A stretch of DNA of 64,000 bases, taken from contig CAJOLC010000024.1 in NCBI GenBank assembly GCA_905235305.1, positions 1 through 64,000 of the forward strand, read 5' to 3'. This DNA is from an uncultured Bacteroidaceae bacterium. GTDB taxonomy: Bacteria; Bacteroidota; Bacteroidia; Bacteroidales; Bacteroidaceae. Numbering within the stretch: position 1 is the first letter of the stretch; every line of letters begins with the position of its first letter. The notes beneath the pieces were generated by a model that did no database searches, was not told where the DNA came from, and worked only from the letters and a program-made list of their open reading frames with translations. This document shows positions 16,050-25,265 of the stretch, piece after piece. A program made the translations under genes and the position numbers.

Positions 16050-19000
16050 ATGACGATTACTTTCTTCAAGACACCTCAGCAAAGCATCATCGCAACCCAA
16101 AGCAATCATCCCCTCACGGCAGCAGAATCGGAGAAACTCTGCTGGCTCTATGGCGGTGCAACCCTTGAGACGGAGGAGAACCTGACAGGCCAGTTCGTCG
16201 GTCCACGCAGGGAGATGATTACGCCGTGGAGCACCAATGCGGTGGAAATCACGCAGAACATGGCCCTGGAAGGCATCACGAGAATAGAGGAATATTGGGC
16301 CGTGAGTGGCGAAGACGCTGAATACGACCCCATGCTCCAAAGGCTCTACAAGGGCTTGGACCAGGACATCTTCACCATAAACAAACAGCCCGACCCAATC
16401 GTCAGCATTGACAATCTGGAGGAATATAACGAGAAGGAAGGCCTCGCGCTGTCGCCCGAAGAGATAGAATACCTGCGGAAGGTGGAGGCACAACTCGGCA
16501 GAAAACTCACCGACAGCGAGGTCTTCGGCTTCGCCCAAATAAACAGTGAGCACTGCCGCCACAAGATTTTCGGCGGAACCTTCATTATCGACGGCGAAGA
16601 AAAAGAGTCGTCCCTCTTCCAAATGATAAAGAGAACGACTCAGGAGAACCCTTATCACATCATCTCCGCCTATAAGGATAACGTCGCGTTCGCAGAAGGG
16701 CCGGTCGTGGAGCAGTTCGCCCCGAAGGACCACAGCACGAGCGACTGGTTCGAAGTGCGCGACATCGAGAGCGTCATCAGCATAAAGGCAGAGACACACA
16801 ACTTCCCGACCACGGTGGAGCCCTTCAACGGAGCATCGACAGGCACAGGCGGCGAGATTCGAGATCGTATGGGAGGCGGCGTCGGTTCATGGCCCATAGC
16901 AGGCACAGCGGTGTATATGACGAGCTATCCAGACTCGTCCCGTGCTCCACTTAAAGATGGGGGGATGAAGCCACGCCCATGGCTCTACCAGACACCCGAG
17001 CAGATTCTCATCAAGGCAAGCAACGGCGCGTCGGACTTCGGCAACAAGTTCGGACAGCCACTCATCACGGGTTCCGTGCTCACATTCGAGCATCAGGAAG
17101 GCGACGAGAAGTATGCCTACGACAAAGTCATCATGTTGGCAGGCGGCGTGGGCTATGGCACGAAGCGCGATTGCCTCAAGAAAGAACCCCAGAAGGGCAA
17201 TAAGATTGTGGTCGTGGGCGGTGATAACTATCGCATCGGCCTTGGTGGCGGCAGCGTTTCCAGTGTGGATACAGGACGCTACAGCAGTGGTATAGAACTC
17301 AACGCCGTGCAGCGAGCCAACCCCGAAATGCAGAAGCGTGCCAACAATCTGGTGCGTGCGCTTTGCGAAGAGGAAGTGAATCCCGTGGTCAGCATCCATG
17401 ATCATGGCTCGGCGGGACACGTCAACTGCCTCTCCGAGCTTGTGGAAGAGTGCGGCGGACTCATTGACATGACGAAGCTTCCTATCGGCGACACGACACT
17501 CTCGGCCAAGGAAATCATCGCCAACGAAAGCCAGGAACGCATGGGACTCCTCATCGACGAGAAGCACATCGAACATGTCCGCAAGATAGCCGAAAGGGAG
17601 CGTGCGCCGCTTTACGTCGTCGGAGAGACCACAGGCGATGCCCATTTCGCCTTCCAACAAGCGGATGGTGTGCGTCCGTTCGACTTGGATGTGGCTCAGA
17701 TGTTTGGTCATTCGCCCAAGACCGTCATGAGGGACAATACGGTGGAACGTAAGTATGAAAGCGTCGAGACGATTCTTAATTCACAATTCCAAAGCGATTC
17801 GGATATCATCAGCCTGCTGAAGGGCGTCCTCGGCCTTGAGGCTGTGGCCTGCAAAGACTGGCTGACGAACAAGGTGGACCGTTCGGTGACGGGCAAGGTG
17901 GCACGTCAGCAATGCCAGGGCGAACTGCAACTGCCGCTCTCGGACTGTGGCGTGGTGGCTCTCGACTATCGTGGCGTGAAGGGCATTGCCACGGCTCTCG
18001 GCCATGCGCCTCAGGCTGCGCTTGCCGACCCAGCCGCAGGAAGCGTCCTTTCCGTAGCGGAATCTCTGACGAACATCCTGTGGGCTCCGCTCGAAGAGGG
18101 CTTGGACAGCGTCAGTCTCAGCGCGAATTGGATGTGGCCGTGCCGTGCCCAGGAGGGTGAAGACGCACGTCTCTACCAGGCAGTCGAAGCGTTGAGTAAG
18201 TTCTGCCTTGCTTTGCAGATTAACGTTCCGACAGGCAAGGACAGCCTTTCCATGACGCAGAAATACCCCGACGGCACTAAGATCATTGCTCCCGGAACGG
18301 TCATCGTCTCCAGCGGAGGCCAGGTGAGTGACGTCAAGAAGGTCGTCTCGCCGGTCATTCAGAACTGTCCCTCTACATTATATCATATAGACTTCTCGTT
18401 CGATGAACTGCGTCTTGGTGGTTCCGCCTTTGCCCAAAGTCTCGGTCGCGTCGGGAGTGACGTGCCGACGGTGCGTGATGCAGAGTACTTCCGCGATGCT
18501 TTCAACGCCGTTCAAGACCTGATAAAGCGGGGCCTCATCCTTGCCGGTCACGACATCTCGGCAGGCGGCCTCGTCACTTGTCTGCTGGAGATGTGCTTCG
18601 CCAATACAAAGGGAGGACTCGACATCAACTTGAACAAGATGAAGAATGCCGAGCTCCTGAAGCTCCTCTTTGCCGAGAATCCGGGCATCGTGATACAGGT
18701 GGCGGACAAGAATCGCACGGAGGTGAAGAAGATTCTTGAAGAGGCAGGAGTCGGATATGCCAATATCGGTAGCCCGTGCAACGAGCGTCGCATCCTCATC
18801 GAAAAGGGCGAGACGCATCTCGACCTTGACATCGACAGCCTTCGCGACGTGTGGTTCCGCACATCCTACCTGCTCGACCAGAAGCAAAGTTTCAATGGCA
18901 AGGCCAAGGAACGCATGGAGAATCTGGGCAAGCAACCGCTGGAATGGAAGTTCCTGCCAGGTTTTACGGGCAAACTCAGCCAGTATGGTCTCAATCCGGA

Positions 19001-19763
19001 CCGCAGGGAAAAGAGCGGCGTGAAAGCTGCCATCATCCGCGAGAAAGGCACAAACGGCGAACGTGAAATGGCCTATATGCTCTATCTGGCAGGTTTCGAC
19101 GTGAAAGACGTGATGATGACCGACCTCATTTCGGGCAGGGAAACGCTCGACGACATCAACTTCATCGTCTTCTGCGGCGGCTTCTCCAACAGCGATGTCC
19201 TCGGCTCGGCAAAGGGTTGGGCAGGTGCTTTCCTCTACAATCCCAAGGCGAAAGAGGCGCTCGACCGCTTCTACAGCCGTCCCGATACACTTTCCCTCGG
19301 CGTCTGCAACGGGTGCCAATTGATGGTGGAACTCGGTCTCATTGACCATTCGAAAGCCAAGATGAACCACAACGACAGCCATAAGTTCGAATCGGGCTTC
19401 GTCGGATTGACCGTTCAGCCCAATAAGAGCGTCCTGCTCGAAAGCTTGAGCGGCTCGAAGCTCGGCATCTGGGTGGCTCACGGAGAAGGCAAGTTCAGCC
19501 TTCCCGGCAAGGAGAACGACTATAATATTGTGCTGAAGTACAGTCACGAGGGCTATCCCGCCAACCCGAACGGCAGCAGTTTCGGTGCCGCAGGCATCGT
19601 CTCGTCGGACGGCAGGCACTTAGCCATGATGCCACATCTGGAGCGTGCTTTCTTCCCCTGGCAGTGCGGATTCTATCCCGAGACACGTCGGCAGGAGGAT
19701 CAAGTCACGCCGTGGATAGAGGCTTTCGTCAATGCGCGCGAATGGATAAAGAATCATGTTTGA
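16050..19763 (+). CDS. purL: Phosphoribosylformylglycinamidine synthase (large type)
   Basis: PurL makes FGAM from FGAR, glutamine and ATP, the fourth step of purine synthesis. The 1237-aa length is that of the single-chain large form. In order it has the N-terminal PurS-like region, the FGAM synthetase core (FGFAQINSEHCRHKIF, AETHNFPTTVEPFNGASTGTGGEIRD) and a second AIRS-like half. The C-terminal glutaminase has the catalytic Cys in GVCNGCQLM and the His/Glu region WVAHGEGKF and FPWQCGFYP. The stop overlaps the first chromate transporter gene by 8 bp. Confidence 0.97.
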   Translation: MTITFFKTPQQSIIATQSNHPLTAAESEKLCWLYGGATLETEENLTGQFVGPRREMITPWSTNAVEITQNMALEGITRIEEYWAVSGEDAEYDPMLQRLYKGLDQDIFTINKQPDPIVSIDNLEEYNEKEGLALSPEEIEYLRKVEAQLGRKLTDSEVFGFAQINSEHCRHKIFGGTFIIDGEEKESSLFQMIKRTTQENPYHIISAYKDNVAFAEGPVVEQFAPKDHSTSDWFEVRDIESVISIKAETHNFPTTVEPFNGASTGTGGEIRDRMGGGVGSWPIAGTAVYMTSYPDSSRAPLKDGGMKPRPWLYQTPEQILIKASNGASDFGNKFGQPLITGSVLTFEHQEGDEKYAYDKVIMLAGGVGYGTKRDCLKKEPQKGNKIVVVGGDNYRIGLGGGSVSSVDTGRYSSGIELNAVQRANPEMQKRANNLVRALCEEEVNPVVSIHDHGSAGHVNCLSELVEECGGLIDMTKLPIGDTTLSAKEIIANESQERMGLLIDEKHIEHVRKIAERERAPLYVVGETTGDAHFAFQQADGVRPFDLDVAQMFGHSPKTVMRDNTVERKYESVETILNSQFQSDSDIISLLKGVLGLEAVACKDWLTNKVDRSVTGKVARQQCQGELQLPLSDCGVVALDYRGVKGIATALGHAPQAALADPAAGSVLSVAESLTNILWAPLEEGLDSVSLSANWMWPCRAQEGEDARLYQAVEALSKFCLALQINVPTGKDSLSMTQKYPDGTKIIAPGTVIVSSGGQVSDVKKVVSPVIQNCPSTLYHIDFSFDELRLGGSAFAQSLGRVGSDVPTVRDAEYFRDAFNAVQDLIKRGLILAGHDISAGGLVTCLLEMCFANTKGGLDINLNKMKNAELLKLLFAENPGIVIQVADKNRTEVKKILEEAGVGYANIGSPCNERRILIEKGETHLDLDIDSLRDVWFRTSYLLDQKQSFNGKAKERMENLGKQPLEWKFLPGFTGKLSQYGLNPDRREKSGVKAAIIREKGTNGEREMAYMLYLAGFDVKDVMMTDLISGRETLDDINFIVFCGGFSNSDVLGSAKGWAGAFLYNPKAKEALDRFYSRPDTLSLGVCNGCQLMVELGLIDHSKAKMNHNDSHKFESGFVGLTVQPNKSVLLESLSGSKLGIWVAHGEGKFSLPGKENDYNIVLKYSHEGYPANPNGSSFGAAGIVSSDGRHLAMMPHLERAFFPWQCGFYPETRRQEDQVTPWIEAFVNAREWIKNHV

Positions 19764-20298
19764 ACTCTTCAAGACATTCTTCCAGATAGGACTCTTTACT
19801 ATCGGGGGCGGTTATGCAATGATTCCGCTCATCGAGCAGAAGGTCGTTGACGAGAAGCACTGGGTGGATCATGACGAACTGCTCGACTTGATTGCCGTCG
19901 CCCAGTCTTGCCCGGGCATCTTTGCCGTGAACATCAGCATCTTCATCGGTAACAAACGGATGGGAAACAAAGGTGCCCTGGCCAGTGCTGTCGGCACATG
20001 TATGCCATCCTTCCTGTGTATATTGGTCATTGCTCTCGTGTTCCAGCAGTTCAGGGAAAACGTCTATGTAGAGCACTTCTTCCGTGGCATCCGTCCGGCA
20101 GTAGTGGCTCTCATCCTTCTTCCTGTCTTCAGGATGGCCAAGAGTGCGAATATAAACCGCTACAATGTCTGGATTCCTCTGGTCGCGGCCTTCTTGATAT
20201 GGATGCTCGGCGTGAGTCCAATCTTCGTGGTTCTCGTGGCAGGCGTGTCGGGATATATCTATGGAAAGTATCTCAAGGAAGATTTCTTTAACTCGTAA
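19756..20298 (+). CDS. Chromate transporter, half-size, first of a pair
   Basis: The 180-aa membrane protein carries the CHR-domain motif FTIGGGYAMIPLIEQ and VAQSCPGIFAVNISIFIG, plus about five further hydrophobic segments. Short-chain CHR proteins act as heterodimers of two adjacent genes, which fits the next gene. The usual assignment is chromate export or sulfate-related anion transport. Co-translation with purL is suggested by the 8-bp overlap, but no functional link to purine synthesis is known to me. Confidence 0.88.
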   Translation: MFELFKTFFQIGLFTIGGGYAMIPLIEQKVVDEKHWVDHDELLDLIAVAQSCPGIFAVNISIFIGNKRMGNKGALASAVGTCMPSFLCILVIALVFQQFRENVYVEHFFRGIRPAVVALILLPVFRMAKSANINRYNVWIPLVAAFLIWMLGVSPIFVVLVAGVSGYIYGKYLKEDFFNS

Positions 20299-20304
20299 CT
20301 GCTT

Positions 20305-20886
20305 ATGATTCTGCTCTTCCTACAGTTGTTCTGGACCTTCTTCCTCATAGGACTCTTCGGTTTTGGCGGGGGGTATGCCATGATTTCTATGATACAAGGC
20401 GAGGTCGTCGGGCATTATCATTGGATGACAATGGGGCAGTTCACGGACATAGTTGCTGTGAGCCAGAGCACTCCGGGACCTATCGGCATCAACAGTGCCA
20501 CGTATGTCGGGTACACGTCGCTCGTCAATGCCGGTTACGAGCCGTGTTGGGGCATCCTGGGCAGCTTTATTGCCACGTTCGCGGTAGTGCTTCCGAGCTT
20601 CATCTTGATGTTGCTTGTCAGCAAGTTTCTCTTGAAACACAGGAACGATCCTGCTGTGGAGAGCGTCTTCAGCGGCTTGCGTCCTGCCGTGGTAGGCCTG
20701 ATCCTGGCGGCTGCCTTGCTGCTGATGAACAGCGAGAACTTCAGTTCCATGAGTGAGAATCCCTGGCGTTTCTGCCTCAGCATCCTCTTGTTCTGCTTCG
20801 CTTTCATCGGTCAGAAGGTCTATCGGCTCGGGCCTATCCTCATCATCATGCTTTGCGGATTGGCCGGCATCATACTTGGACTATAG
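20305..20886 (+). CDS. Chromate transporter, half-size, second of a pair
   Basis: The 193-aa membrane protein has the paralogous motif FGFGGGYAMISMIQ and VSQSTPGPIGINSATYVGY. It starts 6 bp after its partner and probably forms the other half of the transporter. The two halves differ enough to have opposite membrane orientation, as known for short CHR pairs, but topology cannot be read with certainty. Confidence 0.88.
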   Translation: MILLFLQLFWTFFLIGLFGFGGGYAMISMIQGEVVGHYHWMTMGQFTDIVAVSQSTPGPIGINSATYVGYTSLVNAGYEPCWGILGSFIATFAVVLPSFILMLLVSKFLLKHRNDPAVESVFSGLRPAVVGLILAAALLLMNSENFSSMSENPWRFCLSILLFCFAFIGQKVYRLGPILIIMLCGLAGIILGL

Positions 20887-20999
20887 TCACCAAACTGCCC
20901 ATTTCGCTTTCTTTTTGCTGTTTCGGTTTTGAATACAAAACTTGGCAAATTTGCGTAAATTGTGTAGGTTTTAATGGCGTGAAAGGTCAAGTTGTATGA

Positions 21000-21078
21000 C
21001 TTCTCTCGTGTCGTTGACAAACTTGACACGTGAAGTTTTCCGACTCGACACGTCGTTTTTGGCATTTTAACGTGTCTG
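21000..21078. repeat. 22-bp periodic array with ACACGT cores, degenerate
   Basis: CGT cores are centred at about 21007.5, 21029.5, 21051.5 and 21071.5, giving spacings of 22, 22 and 20 bp. The linker GTTGACAAACTTG is nearly the GTTGACAAATT of the array at 44631. It lies in the convergent gap between the chromate transporter and trpA genes. Confidence 0.6.
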
Positions 21079-21270
21079 GTTGACCCCCAGAAAACGGTAA
21101 AATGGCCCGTTCGACGTGCAAAATCGGGCATTTTGACTGATCTCTCCGAGTTGCCTGAAATGTAACTCCAATAAAGCCAAACAGTTATAAAAACCGACGA
21201 AACTCTTGAAACCGTGTACCCCGGTACAGGCCTTGAATTCCGATGCCGTTTTCAGACGGTTTGAAAAATT

Positions 21271-21309
21271 CAGGATGTAAGCAAACTGCACCTGTTTGCT
21301 TACATCCTG
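21271..21309. other. Perfect 16-bp stem-loop between convergent operons
   Basis: CAGGATGTAAGCAAAC (21271-21286) is the exact complement of 21294-21309, with a 7-nt loop. It is probably a bidirectional terminator or a mRNA 3'-end stabiliser for the chromate transporter and trp operons, although no T tract follows on either side. The rest of 20887-21372 shows only the array at 21000. Confidence 0.7.
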
Positions 21310-21372
21310 TCAAGTTGAGGCAGACTTGTTGAAACCAGCCTCAATTATGGATGATGTGTTTCGAATCGCGAA

Positions 21373-22149
21373 TTACTCCTCGAGAGCCTTGAAGAGTTCC
21401 TGTAGGGCGGGAGCCGGCGACTTGTGCTTCTCGAGCAAAGTCACGAACTTGCTGCCGATGATGGCACCTGCGGCGTTGGCTTGCGCGCTCTGAAGAGTCT
21501 GTCGGTTACTGATGCCGAAACCTATCATGCGAGGGTGCTTGAGCTGCATCTTGTCTATGCGCTCGAAGTAAGCCTGCTTGGCTCGGTCGAACTCTTTTTG
21601 TGCGCCGGTGGTCGCTGCGGAACTTACCATATAGATGAAGCCATCGGTGTTCTGGTCGATGAAGCGTATGCGCTCGTCGCTCGTCTCTGGCGTGATGAGC
21701 ATGATGACCCTGATGTCATGGCTGTCGGCTATGGGCTTGACCTCGTCCATGTAGTCTTTGAAGGGCAGGTCCGGGATGATAACTCCGTCGACGCCTACTT
21801 CCTCGCAACGCCGGAAGAAAGCTTCGTAGCCCATGTGATAGATGGGATTCATGTAGCCCATCAGTATCAAGGGAAGCCGTACGCCCTGTTTCCTGAGCGG
21901 TTCCAACTGCGAAAAGAGCTTCGCGAGCGTCATGCCGTTGCGCAGAGCCTTAGTTGCCGCGTCCTGAATAACCGGGCCGTCTGCCATCGGGTCGCTGAAG
22001 GGAATGCCCACTTCGATGAAATCTATGCCATTGGCCTCCATGGTCTTGATGACATCGGCTGTGCCGTCGAGCGTGGGATGTCCTGCACAAAAGTAGAGAG
22101 ACAACAGGCCTTGCTGCTTCTCTTGAAATATCTGATTAATTCGGTTCAT
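21373..22149 (-). CDS. trpA: Tryptophan synthase alpha subunit
   Basis: TrpA cleaves indole-3-glycerol phosphate and channels indole to TrpB. The 258-aa TIM barrel has the catalytic glutamate in FIEVGIPFSDPMADGPVIQ, followed by the active-site Asp, then GVIIPDLPFKDY and the phosphate loop region GFGISNRQTL. It is the last gene of the operon. The start overlaps trpF by 14 bp. Confidence 0.97.
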   Translation of the reverse strand: MNRINQIFQEKQQGLLSLYFCAGHPTLDGTADVIKTMEANGIDFIEVGIPFSDPMADGPVIQDAATKALRNGMTLAKLFSQLEPLRKQGVRLPLILMGYMNPIYHMGYEAFFRRCEEVGVDGVIIPDLPFKDYMDEVKPIADSHDIRVIMLITPETSDERIRFIDQNTDGFIYMVSSAATTGAQKEFDRAKQAYFERIDKMQLKHPRMIGFGISNRQTLQSAQANAAGAIIGSKFVTLLEKHKSPAPALQELFKALEE

Positions 22150-22765
22150 GTCCTCTGATGGTGTTTATGAAAGTACTTGTCTTGTCTGTGTCCTTGATTC
22201 CCGGTGCGACTTCAAAGCAGGAATTGATGTCGAAGCCGATACACAGGGGGTGACGGAACTGCCGGAGAAGTCCGGCATCCTCAGGGCCGATGCCTCCCGA
22301 GAGCAGGAAAGGCAGCCCGCTTCTGTAGCTGTCCAGTATGTCCCAACTGAACTTCCGGCCGCTTCCGCCTACGGTCGTACACTTTGTGTCGAAGAGAAGA
22401 AGGTCGGCGAAACCTTCGTAACGGCTGGCCGACGCCAGGTCCTCCGCCGAACTTATGCTGACGGCCTTGATGACTTTGCAGCCCGACTGCTCCCGAATCT
22501 CCTTGCAAAACTGCGGGGACTCGCTGCCGTGAAGCTGGATGTAACTGAACTGGAAGGCCTCCGTCTGCTTCAGGATGAAGTAGAGCGACGCGTTGACGAA
22601 CACGCCGACACGTGGGCAGCGGGGCAGATAGGCAGGCACCTGCGCCACATTTCGCGGCGAACGCTCCCAGCAGATAAAGCCCATCAGGTCAGGCTTCGCC
22701 AGTTCCTCCACCGCACGAATGTTGTCGGCATCGCGCATCCCACAGATTTTGACCACGGCCTTCAT
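22136..22765 (-). CDS. trpF: Phosphoribosylanthranilate isomerase
   Basis: The 209-aa TIM-barrel protein begins VVKICGMRDADNI, the family signature with the catalytic Cys, and has YIQLHGSESPQFC and LLSGGIGPEDAGLL (phosphate loop). It catalyses the Amadori rearrangement between the TrpD and TrpC steps. It starts 4 bp after trpC ends. Confidence 0.95.
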   Translation of the reverse strand: MKAVVKICGMRDADNIRAVEELAKPDLMGFICWERSPRNVAQVPAYLPRCPRVGVFVNASLYFILKQTEAFQFSYIQLHGSESPQFCKEIREQSGCKVIKAVSISSAEDLASASRYEGFADLLLFDTKCTTVGGSGRKFSWDILDSYRSGLPFLLSGGIGPEDAGLLRQFRHPLCIGFDINSCFEVAPGIKDTDKTSTFINTIRGHEPN

Positions 22766-22769
22766 GTGT

Positions 22770-23567
22770 CTATTGTGATAGTTTGTCGAGGAATGCCTTC
22801 AACGAACTGCCGGGATTGTCGGTCTTCATGAACGTCTCGCCAATGAGGAAGCCACGGTAACCGGCCTGGCGGAGCAGGCGGATCGTGTCCGGATTACTGA
22901 TGCCGCTCTCGCTCACGAGCACTTTGTCCTGCGGCAGACGTACAGACATGCGGAACGAGTTCTGCACGTCCGTGACGAATGTCCCAAGGTTGCGGTTGTT
23001 CACGCCTATGGCGTCAGCGTCCGTGTCGGCGTAGTCAAGTTCCGCCTCACTGTGCAGTTCCAGCAGGACTTCAAGTGCCAAGTCGTGTGCCGTGGCAGTA
23101 AGCGAGCGCACTTCCTGCCTGCTGAGGTCGGCTGCGATGAGCAGGACGGCATCCGCTCCGACGAGTCGCGCCTGGAAAAGTTGGTACTCATCTATGATGA
23201 AATCCTTGCGGAGGATGGGAATATTGACCAGCGGCCTTGCCTTTCTTATGAAGTCGAGCGAGCCGCCGAAGAACTTCTCGTCGGTCAGGATGCTGAGTGC
23301 CGCAGCCCCTGCCTGCTCGTAGGAGGGCGGAATGACTTCAGCCTCGCCGTCCTCTTTTATCCATCCCTTCGACGGACTCTTCCTTTTGAATTCGGCGATG
23401 ATACCGTAGTCGTTTGCCGTCAGAGCCTTACTCAGACTCCTCCGTGTCACGCCCCGAGCCATCATTTCTTCCACCTCGGCATAGAGTTTCTTTGGTGGCG
23501 TCAGCTCCTTCTGCGTGGCAACTTCAATGCGCTTGCAGGCAACGATTTCCTCTAAGATGTCTTTCAT
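22770..23567 (-). CDS. trpC: Indole-3-glycerol phosphate synthase
   Basis: The 265-aa protein starting MKDILEEIVACKRIEV has the catalytic lysine region IAEFKRKSPSKGWI, LTDEKFFGGSLDFI, ILRKDFIIDEYQ and the C-terminal phosphate site SESGISNPDTI. It closes the indole ring. The ATG at 23567 is preferred, because the open frame upstream of it translates to low-complexity Arg-rich sequence without homology. It is separate from trpF, not fused to it as in enterobacteria. Confidence 0.95.
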   Translation of the reverse strand: MKDILEEIVACKRIEVATQKELTPPKKLYAEVEEMMARGVTRRSLSKALTANDYGIIAEFKRKSPSKGWIKEDGEAEVIPPSYEQAGAAALSILTDEKFFGGSLDFIRKARPLVNIPILRKDFIIDEYQLFQARLVGADAVLLIAADLSRQEVRSLTATAHDLALEVLLELHSEAELDYADTDADAIGVNNRNLGTFVTDVQNSFRMSVRLPQDKVLVSESGISNPDTIRLLRQAGYRGFLIGETFMKTDNPGSSLKAFLDKLSQ

Positions 23568-23622
23568 TGTCTTTCTTGGATAGGGGCTATAGTTCCTATA
23601 ATGCCTGTAGTTCCTATAGATA

Positions 23623-24618
23623 CTATGAGTTGATTTCGATAAACTTCTTGAGGCTTTGCAGGGCTCTGCCGGTTTCGAGGCTCTCGCGAGCAGTGGCGAC
23701 GGTCTCCGAGATGGGTAGGTTCGGCTCCATAAGGCTGATGGCACAGGCGGCATTTGCAATGACGACTTCCTTCTGGGCACGTGTCGCCTTGTTCTCAAGC
23801 ACGTCGTCGAAGATGCGCATTGCTTCCTCGGCAGTCGAGCCGCCGTATATCTCTTCCGGCTTCGTGTAGGAAAGTCCCATCTCGATGGGTGTGTAGACTT
23901 TCTCGAAGTGCCGTGTCACGAACTTGAAACCGCTGGTGAGCGAGATCTCGTCATAGCCGTCGTAGCTCGTCACGACACCGTAATTGTCGCCAATTTGCTG
24001 GTGAATGTTGGCGTAGAGACGTAGCTGGGCTTGCGTCGCCGTGCCGTGCAACGAGTTGCGAGGCGAGCATGGATTGATGAGGGGACCAAGCATGTTGAAG
24101 CACGTCGGCACGGCCAAAGCCTTGCGAACCGGCCCGACAAACTTCATTCCATTGGCGAAGAGAGGTGCATGAAAGTAGCAGAAGCCGGCTTCATCCAGCG
24201 AACGACGCAGCTTGTCACTGCTGTCGGTGAACTTCACGCCGTGTCCCATCAGCACATTGCTTGCGCCGCTCACACTCGTGCTTGCGCCGTTGCCATGCTT
24301 GCTGACCTTATATCCCGCCCCGGCAACCACGAAGCTCGCGCAGGTGCTTATGTTGAAAGTGTTCTTCCCGTCACCTCCCGTGCCCACGATGTCCACGGTG
24401 TTGTAGTCGCTGAGGTCAATGTGTTTGCCCGTTTCGAGCAGTCCGTCGCGGAAACCAAGCATTTCCTCCACCGTCGCGCCACGTGTCTGCAGTGCCATCA
24501 GCAAAGCCGCTATCTGCTCGGATGGGTAGCTTTCTCGGGTGATGCCTACTAATATGTCGTGTGTGTCTTGCCGTGAAAGTGTCTCGCCGGCAATGAGCCG
24601 TTGCAGGTATTGTTTCAT
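23623..24618 (-). CDS. trpD: Anthranilate phosphoribosyltransferase
   Basis: The protein begins MKQYLQRLIAGETL (an in-frame ATG also exists at 24630). It contains the PRPP-binding motif VGTGGDGKNTFNIST, KHGNGASTSVSGASNVL and GPLINPCSPRNSLHGTA. It transfers phosphoribose to anthranilate. The 55-bp gap to trpC contains short repeats of TAGTTCCTATA, and the gap to trpG carries two of the dispersed repeat families. Confidence 0.95.
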   Translation of the reverse strand: MKQYLQRLIAGETLSRQDTHDILVGITRESYPSEQIAALLMALQTRGATVEEMLGFRDGLLETGKHIDLSDYNTVDIVGTGGDGKNTFNISTCASFVVAGAGYKVSKHGNGASTSVSGASNVLMGHGVKFTDSSDKLRRSLDEAGFCYFHAPLFANGMKFVGPVRKALAVPTCFNMLGPLINPCSPRNSLHGTATQAQLRLYANIHQQIGDNYGVVTSYDGYDEISLTSGFKFVTRHFEKVYTPIEMGLSYTKPEEIYGGSTAEEAMRIFDDVLENKATRAQKEVVIANAACAISLMEPNLPISETVATARESLETGRALQSLKKFIEINS

Positions 24619-24629
24619 CTCATTTACCA

Positions 24630-24693
24630 TTTAGCTGTTTACCATTAACTATTTAGATTCCCCTCTCCTCGGAGAGAGGTTAGGGGTGAGGCT
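24630..24693. repeat. Dispersed intergenic repeats between trpG and trpD
   Basis: Runs of TTACCATT followed by CCCCTCTCCTCGGAGAGAGG and GGGTGAGGC, the same words found inside the exporter gene at 32573-32705 and 33345-33385. Here they are strictly intergenic. Confidence 0.7.
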
Positions 24694-24695
24694 TG

Positions 24696-25265
24696 TCAGG
24701 ACGCATCGAGCCAGTTCTTGATTATCGTCTTTCCGTCCGGCGTAAGCACACTCTCGGGGTGATATTGAATGCCTCGTATGTCGAACTCTTTGTGCCTGAG
24801 GGACATGATGAAGCCCTCCTGGCTCACACTTGTCACTTCAAGGCAGTCCGGCAGACCTTTCCTGTCAACCACCCACGAGTGGTATCGTCCCACTTCAAAC
24901 GTGTTGCCCAGGCCCTCGAAGAGGTAGTCGTCGGTCGTCACGGTGACGGGCGTTGCCACTCCATGATAGACATCACTGAGGTTTGTCAACGTTCCTCCGA
25001 ACACTTCGCCGATGGCCTGATGGCCGAGACACACGCCGAGGATGGGCTTCCGACCAGCGTAGGTGCGGATAACATCGAGGAGAAGTCCGGCTTCACTCGG
25101 TATGCCTGGGCCCGGAGAGAGTATGATTTTGTCGAACGCCTCAAGTTGCGGCAGATCGAACTTGTCGTTGCGATAGACCGTCACTTCAGCTCCGAGCGCC
25201 TTCACAAGGTGGCTCAGGTTGTAAGTGAACGAGTCGTAATTGTCGATGATTACTATCTTTTTCAT
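24696..25265 (-). CDS. trpG: Anthranilate synthase component II (glutamine amidotransferase)
   Basis: The 189-aa class I amidotransferase begins MKKIVIIDNYDSFTYNL. The catalytic Cys lies in ILGVCLGHQAIGE and the His-Glu pair in IQYHPESVLTP. It supplies ammonia to TrpE. The start overlaps the trpE stop by 4 bp. A longer frame to 25379 runs through the trpE gene and lacks homology. Confidence 0.96.
   Translation of the reverse strand: MKKIVIIDNYDSFTYNLSHLVKALGAEVTVYRNDKFDLPQLEAFDKIILSPGPGIPSEAGLLLDVIRTYAGRKPILGVCLGHQAIGEVFGGTLTNLSDVYHGVATPVTVTTDDYLFEGLGNTFEVGRYHSWVVDRKGLPDCLEVTSVSQEGFIMSLRHKEFDIRGIQYHPESVLTPDGKTIIKNWLDAS

Noticed and set aside
18378..19619. 413-codon open frame antisense to purL
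   Set aside because: It lies wholly within purL and lacks any recognisable domain or promoter.
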